Shown here in pieces: positions 57,141-64,000 of a DNA stretch of 64,000 nucleotides. The position numbers and the translations under genes were made by a program. The notes under the pieces are model-generated. The model was not told the DNA's origin. It saw only the letters and a list, made by a program, of their open reading frames with translations, and did no database searches. Position 1 is the first letter of the stretch. Each line of letters starts with the position of its first letter. The DNA is from Lentimicrobiaceae bacterium (GTDB lineage Bacteria; Bacteroidota; Bacteroidia; Bacteroidales; Lentimicrobiaceae): positions 186,001 to 250,000 of the forward strand of contig JACJXH010000004.1 in the NCBI GenBank assembly GCA_020636745.1, written 5' to 3'.

Positions 57141-58010
57141 TTGTCAACCAGAACAAATATAGCTTTATTATTTGCTATTGCACTCATTTCAATGGCATTT
57201 TTATCGCCGGGATGTAAAAATCAGGGCATTTCGCCCGCTGTATCTGACACCTGCAAGATTATATTTCTGCATCACAGCACAGGCAACATCATCTGGAAAG
57301 GCAGGCAAACCATCATGACAAAATTCAAACATCTGTTTGGCTTTGACGATGCCGTTCCTCAATGGTTTCATGAATATAACAAAGCCCACAACACCCTTTA
57401 CCAGATATCAGCGCAAAATTTCCCCAAAGCATCGCCTTACGGATGGAATAATTACCCCTATGACTATTACAACATTTGGGTTAAGCATGCCGGCAATAAA
57501 GATTTTAAGAATGAACCCACACTTGAAACACTCGCCAGCAAATACAATCTCATCATATTTAAACACTGCTTTCCGGTTGGAAACATCGCAGCAGGCCCCG
57601 ATACTGCTGATATCGAATCGCCTATAAAAACACTGGCCAATTACAAAGCGCAATATCTGGCATTGAGGAAAAAAATGCTCGAATTTCCGGAAACAAAATT
57701 TCTTTTATGGACGCCTCCCGCACTGGTTGAGGCACAAACAACATCAGATGAAGCCCGCCGAACACGCGAATTTACAAACTGGATAATCAATGAATGGGAT
57801 CTCGAAAACGACAACATCTACCTATGGGATTTTTACACCCTTGAAACAGAAGGCGGACTTTATCTGAAACCGGCATATGCAACAGGCATCAACGATTCAC
57901 ATCCGGGCAGTGCATTTGCAGAAACGGCATCTGCTCTCTTTTGCAAAAGGATTGTTGACATTATAGAAACCAACGGCCGGCATACCAGTCTGACCGGCCA
58001 AACCCCATAA
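57141..58010 (+). CDS. SGNH-like lipoprotein, TTG start
   Basis: This 289-residue protein appears to start with TTG (57141): no ATG exists between the upstream in-frame stop and this codon, and the next ATG (57192) would destroy the signal. Signal helix residues 8-20 are followed by LSPGC (C25), a lipobox. IIFLHHSTGNIIW with S46 looks like an SGNH-type nucleophile, and GINDSHPG near the C-terminus like the D-x-H block. The rest (SPYGWNNYPYDYYNIWVKHA) is aromatic-rich and could bind glycans. It is divergent from the MBOAT gene and 38 bases upstream of the carrier protein gene. An esterase or transferase of the cluster's product is likely. Confidence 0.72.
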   Translation: MSTRTNIALLFAIALISMAFLSPGCKNQGISPAVSDTCKIIFLHHSTGNIIWKGRQTIMTKFKHLFGFDDAVPQWFHEYNKAHNTLYQISAQNFPKASPYGWNNYPYDYYNIWVKHAGNKDFKNEPTLETLASKYNLIIFKHCFPVGNIAAGPDTADIESPIKTLANYKAQYLALRKKMLEFPETKFLLWTPPALVEAQTTSDEARRTREFTNWIINEWDLENDNIYLWDFYTLETEGGLYLKPAYATGINDSHPGSAFAETASALFCKRIVDIIETNGRHTSLTGQTP

Positions 58011-58048
58011 CGCCAGGCTCTTATTGTAACATCAAATCACAAAGAAAC

Positions 58049-58300
58049 ATGATAACCCTTGCTGAAGTAAAAGAAAGCCTGAGGACCTTTATTGCTGAAA
58101 CATCACTTTACCCTCCCGAAAAGGTTAAATACGAAACCCTCATTTTTGAGGAAGGTATTTTTGATTCACTGGGATTCCTGGCTCTGATAAACTTCATTGA
58201 AGAGCGATTTAAAATTAAAGCATCTGATGCTGAATTGCTTGAATCGAACTTTGAATCTATTGATGCTATGGCAGGATTTATCAGCAGTAAACTTAACTAA
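58049..58300 (+). CDS. Acyl/aminoacyl carrier protein (DltC-like)
   Basis: This 83-residue acidic four-helix protein has the phosphopantetheine attachment serine S40 in GIFDSLGFLALINFIEERF, the canonical DSL motif. Size and charge fit both ACP and DltC. Dedicated carriers of this kind receive the group activated by a stand-alone ligase, here the gene at 53222. It lies 13 bases upstream of the AsnB-type gene. A housekeeping acpP is not expected in this context, so this is probably the cluster's own carrier. Confidence 0.92.
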   Translation: MITLAEVKESLRTFIAETSLYPPEKVKYETLIFEEGIFDSLGFLALINFIEERFKIKASDAELLESNFESIDAMAGFISSKLN

Positions 58301-58313
58301 ACCAAGCCATTCC

Positions 58314-60290
58314 ATGTGCGGCATCGCAGGTATTTTCAATAATGAATCGGGAGAGCACACGCCTGCCGAGCAGCAACTCATCTCAATGCTGGCTGCCATT
58401 CGCCACAGGGGGCCGGATGAAAGCGGAATTTATCTGAATCAAAAAATCGGACTGGGCCATGTACGCCTGAGCATCATTGACATATTTTCAGGGCAACAGC
58501 CCATGGCCGCAAATAACGGTCAATACAGGATAGTATATAACGGGGAACTTTTCAACTTCCCCGAAATCAGACATAAACTCGAAAAACTCGGAATTCAGTT
58601 TACAACACAATCTGACACCGAAGTTGTTTTGAAAGCCTATATCCAGTGGGGGCCCTCTTGCTTACAGCAATTTAACGGCCAGTTTTCTATCGCCATTTGG
58701 GACAACAAAAAATCTGAACTTTTTCTGGCACGCGACAGGCTTGGAATCAGACCTTTGTTTTACACTCAAACAAGCAGTAACTTCATTTTTTGCTCTGAGA
58801 TAAAAGGCATTTTTCAGCTGCCTTATGTAGACAGGAAAATCAATCACAAGGCTTTAGCTCAGATTTTTACCTTCTGGACCACCATTACGCCTTATACTCC
58901 TTTTGAGCAGATTTTTGAATTACCACCCGGCCATTTTATGACAATTAACAACAAGGGCACTTCCCAGCACAGGTACTGGAATCTGCCTTTTACGCAAAAG
59001 AAATCCGACAGCTCAATACCTTTTGAAACAGCCAGCGAAGAGCTTCTCAGACTTTTAAAAGATTCGGTCAAAATCAGGCTCAGAGCCGATGTGGAAGTTG
59101 CCGCATATTTGAGTGGCGGACTTGATTCAAGCATAACCACAGCACTTATTCACGAACTAAGTCCGGCCATGTTGCACACTTTCTCCATAGGTTTTAAAGA
59201 GGCTGAGTTCGATGAAACCAATTATCAACAGGAAGTTGCCTCATTTTTCAACACTCAGCACACTTTAAACACCTGCACTTCAGCTGAAATTGGCGAAAAC
59301 TTTCCTCACACCATCAGGCATGCTGAATTTCCAATTTTGCGAACAGGACCCACCCCATTGTATCTTCTGTCAAAAAGCGTCAGGCAACATAACATCAAAG
59401 TGGTTATTACCGGTGAAGGCGCTGACGAGATACTGGCCGGATATAACATCTTTAAAGAAGATAAAATCAGACGTTTTTGGGCACGGAACCCTCAATCTGA
59501 CATCAGGCCATTATTACTGGGAAGGCTTTATCATTATTTACCCGCACTAAAAGAAGCCCGACCGGCCTTTCTTAAAATGTTTTTCGGCTTCAGGCTGAAT
59601 GAAACTGATAACCCATACTACTCCCATTTAATCCGGTGGCACAATACCTCAAGAATACAGCACTATTTTGCTTCACACATCGTCAACCAACTTGAAAAGT
59701 ATGAGCCTGTTGACGAAATAGCACAGAACATGGCGGAAAACTTCACCCATCTGAGTGATTTGGGCAAATCACAATATCTTGAATCCTCCATTTTCATGTC
59801 GGGTTACCTGCTTTCGTCGCAGGGAGATCGCATGTCAATGGCCAATTCAGTAGAAGGCCGTTATCCTTTTCTTGACCACCGGCTGATTGAATATGCAGCC
59901 ACACTCCCCGACAATTACAAGCTTAACTGTTTAACCGAAAAATTTATCCTTAAAAAGATGATGAAGCAAAAAATCCCTGATTCGGTGCTCAATCGCCGCA
60001 AACAGGCATACCGGGCTCCGGTTTCACCATGTTTTACCTCCCGGCCCACACCGGAATACATCAGTGAAATGTTGAATTCAACATCAATCAACAATTTCGG
60101 GTATTTCGACCCGGCCAAAACCTCGCAGCTCATCAATAAAATATGCAAATGTAAAAACGCGACAGAAGTTGAAAATATGGCATTATCCGGCATCATCTCC
60201 ACCCAGCTGTTACATCATTTCTTTATTACAAACAACATACTGGTTTCGCCCGACGTCCGCCCGGCTAATCTGACGGTTACCATCGAATAA
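58314..60290 (+). CDS. Asparagine synthetase B-type glutamine amidotransferase
   Basis: This 658-residue protein starts at the ATG at 58314, so that C2 (MCGIAGIF) is the free N-terminal nucleophile of the class II glutaminase domain after Met removal. The glutaminase domain has IRHRGPDESG and YNGELFNF. The synthetase domain has the P-loop SGGLDSS near residue 265, then ITGEGADEILAGY and GRYPFLDHRLIEYA. Family members amidate aspartate or, in clusters, other carboxylates (uronic acids, acyl groups) and can form lactams. Linkage to carrier, ligase and MBOAT genes suggests a cluster-specific amidation. The C-terminal 80 residues are unlike E. coli AsnB. Confidence 0.93.
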   Translation: MCGIAGIFNNESGEHTPAEQQLISMLAAIRHRGPDESGIYLNQKIGLGHVRLSIIDIFSGQQPMAANNGQYRIVYNGELFNFPEIRHKLEKLGIQFTTQSDTEVVLKAYIQWGPSCLQQFNGQFSIAIWDNKKSELFLARDRLGIRPLFYTQTSSNFIFCSEIKGIFQLPYVDRKINHKALAQIFTFWTTITPYTPFEQIFELPPGHFMTINNKGTSQHRYWNLPFTQKKSDSSIPFETASEELLRLLKDSVKIRLRADVEVAAYLSGGLDSSITTALIHELSPAMLHTFSIGFKEAEFDETNYQQEVASFFNTQHTLNTCTSAEIGENFPHTIRHAEFPILRTGPTPLYLLSKSVRQHNIKVVITGEGADEILAGYNIFKEDKIRRFWARNPQSDIRPLLLGRLYHYLPALKEARPAFLKMFFGFRLNETDNPYYSHLIRWHNTSRIQHYFASHIVNQLEKYEPVDEIAQNMAENFTHLSDLGKSQYLESSIFMSGYLLSSQGDRMSMANSVEGRYPFLDHRLIEYAATLPDNYKLNCLTEKFILKKMMKQKIPDSVLNRRKQAYRAPVSPCFTSRPTPEYISEMLNSTSINNFGYFDPAKTSQLINKICKCKNATEVENMALSGIISTQLLHHFFITNNILVSPDVRPANLTVTIE

Positions 60291-60350
60291 ATCACCAAAC
60301 CACTGTATTGCAGCCCATTAAGCCCATGCAAAAGCATTAAATGTATTTTG

Positions 60351-60358
60351 TACCTTTG
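60351..60358 (+). promoter_or_regulatory. -7 element (TACCTTTG) of fabD
   Basis: An exact TAnnTTTG, 30 bases before the fabD ATG. Confidence 0.68.
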
Positions 60359-60388
60359 CCGCTTCATCATAAACGAAAACTAAAAAGC

Positions 60389-61264
60389 ATGAAAGCATAC
60401 GTATTCCCCGGACAGGGCGCCCAGTTTGTGGGTATGGGAAAAGACCTATATGACAGCAATGCATTAGCAAAAGAACTATTTGAAAAAGCTAATGATATTC
60501 TAGGTTTCCGGATTACCGATTTGATGTTTGCAGGCACCGACGAAGATCTTCGCCAGACAAGGGTTACTCAACCTGCTATTTTTCTGCACTCAGTAATACT
60601 GGCCAAAACCCTGGGAGAAGATTTCAAACCTGACATGACAGCCGGCCACTCACTTGGTGAATTTTCAGCACTTGTTGCTGCAGGCGCCCTTTCTTTTGAA
60701 GACGGGCTTAAACTGGTGTATGCCAGAGCCATGGCTATGCAAAAAGCCTGTGAGGCCGAACCTTCAACCATGGCAGCTATTCTGGGACTTGACGATGCAA
60801 AAGTTGAAGAAGTACTTGCCGGTATTGACGATGTAGTAGTACCTGCAAATTACAACAGCCCCGGCCAATTGGTAATAAGCGGTTCGATGAAAGGTATTGA
60901 AACTGCCTGCGAATTGCTGAAAGCAGCCGGTGCCAAAAGAGCACTTCCCTTAAAAGTGGGCGGCGCTTTTCACTCTCCCTTAATGGAGCCCGCAAGAGTT
61001 GAACTTGCTGCAGCCATCAATGCCACTAACTTTAGCGCGCCAATATGCCCTGTTTACCAAAATGTTACCGGAAAACCTGTAACTGACCCTGCTCAAATTC
61101 GCGAGAATCTTGTAGCCCAGCTCACAGCGCCTGTACGCTGGACACAAAGCGTTCAAAACATGGTAGCTGACGGTGGAAACTTATTTGTTGAAGTTGGCCC
61201 CGGAACAGTACTTCAGGGCCTGGTTAAAAAAATTGCCCCGGGCACTGAAGCTATCAGCGCCTGA
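60389..61264 (+). CDS. fabD: Malonyl-CoA:ACP transacylase
   Basis: FabD loads malonate onto ACP for fatty acid synthesis. This 291-residue enzyme has FPGQGAQ (6-12), the nucleophile S88 in GHSLGEF, R113 in VYARAMAMQ and H195 in GGAFHSPLM. VEVGPGTVLQGLV is the C-terminal signature. The start is the ATG at 60389 (MKAYVFPGQG), as the earlier reading frame lies in the promoter. It is a housekeeping gene and is separated from the AsnB gene by its own promoter, although the proximity to an ACP-using cluster may not be accidental. Confidence 0.96.
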   Translation: MKAYVFPGQGAQFVGMGKDLYDSNALAKELFEKANDILGFRITDLMFAGTDEDLRQTRVTQPAIFLHSVILAKTLGEDFKPDMTAGHSLGEFSALVAAGALSFEDGLKLVYARAMAMQKACEAEPSTMAAILGLDDAKVEEVLAGIDDVVVPANYNSPGQLVISGSMKGIETACELLKAAGAKRALPLKVGGAFHSPLMEPARVELAAAINATNFSAPICPVYQNVTGKPVTDPAQIRENLVAQLTAPVRWTQSVQNMVADGGNLFVEVGPGTVLQGLVKKIAPGTEAISA

Positions 61265-61282
61265 TTTACAAGCTCATAAAAC

Positions 61283-61315
61283 AAAAAAAGCCGGTACATT
61301 TACCGGCTTTTTTTG
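61283..61315. terminator. Bidirectional terminator between fabD and the molbindin gene
   Basis: The stem AAAAAAAGCCGGTA / TACCGGCTTTTTTT has a four-base loop. It lies between convergent stops. Confidence 0.92.
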
Positions 61316-61322
61316 TCTAATT

Positions 61323-61532
61323 CTATTGCTTTCCAATCATCACTTCGGTAGACTTGATAATGGCAAAAACTTCATCGCCCACCTTTAAATTAAGGTCTTC
61401 GATGCTATCCATTGTAATTACCGAGCTCAATAAATTATCATTTCCTATATCGAGGGTAAGCTTGGCTGTAACAATACCCGGCTTAATTTCGCGGATAATG
61501 CCTTTAATCTGATTGCGTGCACTAATTTTCAT
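61323..61532 (-). CDS. Single-domain molbindin (Mop/TOBE)
   Basis: This 69-residue protein starts at the ATG at 61532 (MKISARNQIKG). SARNQIKGIIREIKPGIVTAKL is the Mop/TOBE signature, with TMDSIEDLNLKVGDEVFAIIKSTEVMIG in the second half. Mop proteins bind molybdate as hexamers for storage or buffering. The frame extends 19 codons upstream, but the family begins at this M. No Mo-enzyme or ModABC gene is in the window. Its role could be molybdate or tungstate homeostasis. Confidence 0.88.
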   Translation of the reverse strand: MKISARNQIKGIIREIKPGIVTAKLTLDIGNDNLLSSVITMDSIEDLNLKVGDEVFAIIKSTEVMIGKQ

Positions 61533-61678
61533 GATTATTTCTTTTATCAACGAAAATTTAACACCTAAGAAATCAGAAAGTTCATTCATGCATGAGAAGT
61601 TGCTGATTCACTATTTTGCCAACAAATAAATGCTGATGTGGAGATAAAACAACGATTACTTTTGCCATGATAACCGGC

Positions 61679-62296
61679 TTATACCAACATTCTTTCCATG
61701 GCTATTTTAACCAGCATGGCTGTATTGCGGGCGCCCAGCTTGCAGAGCAGATTTTTACGATAGCTGTTCACAGTTTCCACGCCCAGAAACATACGTTCAG
61801 CAATTTCGGGATTGGTGTAACCATCTACAATAAGCCTGAGTAATTCGGTTTCGCGATTGGTAAGCCAAACCTGTGATTCTCCACGCCGGTTCATCATTAT
61901 ATCAATCTCTTCGCACAGAAACACCTGATTTTTATATACGGTTTCAATACTCATCAATATTTCATCGGGCATGGCATTTTTAATTACATAACCCGAAGCT
62001 CCATTGGCCATCATACGTTTCACCACAGAATAATCAGTATAACTGGTAAGCGCAACAATTTTCAATTCAGGAAACAGGGCTTTTATCTCTTTGCACAGGT
62101 CTAACCCGTTGGCATCAGGCAGGTTAATATCGAGAAGCAAAACATCGGGTGAGCAGCGGCCAATGACAGCAAATACATCGCGGCCAGTATAGGCTACATC
62201 ACAAACAATAGCTACCTGCGACTCATCAATGAGTTTGCGCAAGCCCTCTACAACCATTTTGTGGTCGTCAACTATAACAACTTTAATTTGCTTCAT
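61679..62296 (-). CDS. NarL/LuxR-family response regulator
   Basis: This 205-residue regulator has a receiver domain with D10/D11, phospho-acceptor D56 in LLLDINLPD, and the K of VIKNAMP. The C-terminal LuxR-type helix-turn-helix reads LTNRETELLRLIVDGYTNPEI, then RMFLGVETVNSYRKNLLCKLG. It lies 9 bases after the kinase gene on the same strand, so the two are co-transcribed. Target genes are unknown. Confidence 0.95.
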   Translation of the reverse strand: MKQIKVVIVDDHKMVVEGLRKLIDESQVAIVCDVAYTGRDVFAVIGRCSPDVLLLDINLPDANGLDLCKEIKALFPELKIVALTSYTDYSVVKRMMANGASGYVIKNAMPDEILMSIETVYKNQVFLCEEIDIMMNRRGESQVWLTNRETELLRLIVDGYTNPEIAERMFLGVETVNSYRKNLLCKLGARNTAMLVKIAMERMLV

Positions 62297-62305
62297 AATG
62301 CCATC

Positions 62306-64000
62306 TTATACCATAAAACTCACACTTACTTCAGTTCCCTTACCCGGCGCAGATACAATGTCCACGGTTCCTCTGAACATTTCGGCCCGGTTTCGGATAT
62401 TAGTCAGCCCGTTTCCCGTTCCTGCAATTTCAGGATTAAAACCTTTGCCATTATCCTGAACTGTTAGGGTTACAGAATCACGCTGCTGCACCAACTGTAC
62501 ATTAATCACATCAGCTGACGAGTGTTTCAGGGCATTGTTTACCAATTCATGAATGGTGCGGTAAATCATGACTTCAAGCCGGGGTTCCAGCCTGCTTTCC
62601 TCGCCAAAGAAATGAAATTTCAGATGGGGAACATGGCTACAAAAATCATTAAGGGCAACCTTAAGCCCGTATCGCGACAGCGATTCCGGCATCATGTTAT
62701 GAGCAACACGCCTGAGCTCCTGCATTGATTCATCCAGCAAACTTACCACCCTGTTAAATTTAAGCACATCATCTCCATCAAGCATCACCCCGTTTTTTAC
62801 ATCAAACAGATTAAGTTTTACAGCCGATAACATTCCCCCCAGCCCATCGTGCAAATCGCGGGCCAGTCGGCTCCGCTCAGCCGTTTCGCCATCAAGCACC
62901 GATTGTGTGGCAATAGTTAGCTTTTCCTGCTCAAGATGTTTCACCTTCTGCTCAGCCAGTAAACGGCGTTGCTTTATACTTTTTTGCCGTAGCATCAGCA
63001 ACAAAATTACAATCAGAAAAACCAAACTGCCTGACAAAATAGCAATCCATTGCAATTTCTGCCTGTTTTTCAGATTGTTGATAAGGAGTTCTTTCTTTTC
63101 ACTCTCATATTTAACTTCCATTTCCGATATTTTATCCCTGAACTCCACCTCCTGTGCTTCATTTTTTAGCTTTACATAGGCTGCATAAAACTTTAGCGCA
63201 TTCTTTTTGTCGCCGGCATGAATGCTTAAGGTAGTAAGCAAATCGTAATGATAAATCATGTCTGATTTATTTGAAGTATCTGCAAGTGCATATGCTTCAT
63301 AAGCCACTTCACGGGCTTTTGCGAAGTTACTGTGCTTCATATAATAATCAGCAAGTAAGCGCAGGGCTTCCGCTTTAAGGTAGTCGTTACTGGTTTGGAT
63401 GCTTATTTCATAAGCTTCCTGAGCATATTTCAATGCTACAGCATCATCGTTCATTCCCAGGGCAGCACTTCCGGCACGCACCAGGCAAGCTCCGGTAAAA
63501 AACGGGTCTTTCAATTGCCTGAAAACATCAACAGCCTCTTTGCCATAAATAAAAGCATCGCCATATTGCTTGCGCGACGAAAAGCTCAGGCAAAGGTTGA
63601 TGAGACTGATTCCTCTCGACCGGTCAACCGGAAGCCGGTACTGAATTTCAAGCGCCTTTTTCATGTATTCATCATGCTTGTTGTTATTGCCCATTTCATT
63701 ATAAATGGCACCCATATTGGCCAGCGTCTGTGCAATCCTGAAATCATCCTTTCGCTCCGTATAATAATCAAGCACTTTCTGGAGCTTTGCCAAAGCCTCC
63801 TCAAACCTGAAGGTGAGCCTGCAGGCCGTACTTATATTACATAACTGATTCATGGTGGCATCTGTATTCCCTGCTTCTGTGTATTTTTTATAAGACTCGG
63901 TAAAATAATAACCGGCACTATCAGCCATCCCTCTTGACAAATACAAAGAGCCAAGATTTGCATATGCACCACCTTCCCAGTTTTTGTTTTTTGATTTTTT
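62306..64000 (-). CDS. TPR-containing sensor histidine kinase (NarX-like), 5' end off the window
   Basis: The open frame continues past the right edge. It is preceded in frame by NWEGGAYANLGSL, so the apparent start at 63946 is internal. From N to C come six or more TPR-like repeats (KALEIQYRLPVDRSRGISLI, YAYALADTSN-type hairpins), then a membrane helix (near 62990-63050). HisKA_3 follows with the phospho-acceptor in AERSRLARDLHDGLGGML, then a HATPase_c domain with ELVNNALKHS and NGKGFNPEIAGTGNGL. This layout is typical of Bacteroidetes two-component sensors with cytoplasmic or periplasmic TPR input. The partner regulator follows at 62296. Confidence 0.93.
   Translation of the reverse strand, partial: KKSKNKNWEGGAYANLGSLYLSRGMADSAGYYFTESYKKYTEAGNTDATMNQLCNISTACRLTFRFEEALAKLQKVLDYYTERKDDFRIAQTLANMGAIYNEMGNNNKHDEYMKKALEIQYRLPVDRSRGISLINLCLSFSSRKQYGDAFIYGKEAVDVFRQLKDPFFTGACLVRAGSAALGMNDDAVALKYAQEAYEISIQTSNDYLKAEALRLLADYYMKHSNFAKAREVAYEAYALADTSNKSDMIYHYDLLTTLSIHAGDKKNALKFYAAYVKLKNEAQEVEFRDKISEMEVKYESEKKELLINNLKNRQKLQWIAILSGSLVFLIVILLLMLRQKSIKQRRLLAEQKVKHLEQEKLTIATQSVLDGETAERSRLARDLHDGLGGMLSAVKLNLFDVKNGVMLDGDDVLKFNRVVSLLDESMQELRRVAHNMMPESLSRYGLKVALNDFCSHVPHLKFHFFGEESRLEPRLEVMIYRTIHELVNNALKHSSADVINVQLVQQRDSVTLTVQDNGKGFNPEIAGTGNGLTNIRNRAEMFRGTVDIVSAPGKGTEVSVSFMV

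Noticed and set aside
61653..61660. A plus-strand TACTTTTG that matches the -7 consensus
   Set aside because: No plus-strand gene follows, and the downstream frame is a shadow of the response regulator. It is probably a chance match.

Overview
The window looks like a chromosomal segment of a Bacteroidetes (Bacteroidota) bacterium, probably of the Bacteroidales or a close relative. Three signs support this. Many genes are preceded by the phylum-type -7 element TAnnTTTG. Several secreted proteins end in type IX secretion (T9SS) C-terminal sorting domains. Several families are typical of the phylum: putative porin, DUF2027-Smr, and very large periplasmic TPR proteins. Genus cannot be told from the sequence alone. 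I saw no IS element, phage block, CRISPR array or tRNA.

Layout. 1-2.5 kb: the N-terminal 837 codons of a large minus-strand protein that resembles the N-terminal module of PPDK-like proteins. 2.7-6.8 kb: DedA, a ferredoxin-NADP-reductase-like flavoprotein, RlmN and a MATE transporter. 6.8-9.7 kb: an orphan contractile-tail-tube-like protein, a multi-pass membrane protein and a DEAD-box helicase. 10.1-13.6 kb: a stress-type module of lipoprotein rubrerythrin, histidine kinase, OmpR-type regulator and DUF2231 membrane protein. Two arrays of 11-bp direct repeats (CTTAAG core) flank this module and look like the regulator's operators. 13.7-20.8 kb: a repeat protein, prolyl oligopeptidase, a coiled-coil exported protein, a di-heme peroxidase and DUF2027-Smr. 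20.9-21.4 kb: RNase P RNA with promoter and terminator. 21.8-25.2 kb: looser, more AT-rich sequence with a TPR protein, a metallophosphatase and an FkbM methyltransferase.

25.4-41.7 kb is mostly cell envelope and secretion: T9SS substrates, a 1020-residue TPR protein paired with an outer-membrane barrel protein, two esterases, a porin and a small anchored peptide. gyrB lies in the middle. 42-50.4 kb holds YitT, two unusual acylphosphatase paralogues (one interrupted by an in-frame TGA), a DUF255 thioredoxin-like protein, and a pterin/p-aminobenzoate neighbourhood (pabA, pabB, pabC, a PTPS-family enzyme and folE). 50.5-52.1 kb: a GNAT and an HD phosphohydrolase.

The most striking block is 52.2-60.3 kb. 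It contains a NadE-like ATP pyrophosphatase, an AMP-forming acyl/aminoacyl ligase, a DltD-like SGNH protein, an MBOAT acyltransferase, a second SGNH-like lipoprotein, an acyl carrier protein and an AsnB-type amidotransferase. Ligase, carrier, MBOAT and SGNH protein match the logic of the D-alanylation (DltABCD) machine. Here two nitrogen-transfer-type enzymes are added, which suggests an undescribed acyl or amidated-acyl decoration of an envelope polymer. The window closes with fabD, a single-domain molbindin, and a NarL-type regulator with a TPR-sensor kinase that runs off the right edge.
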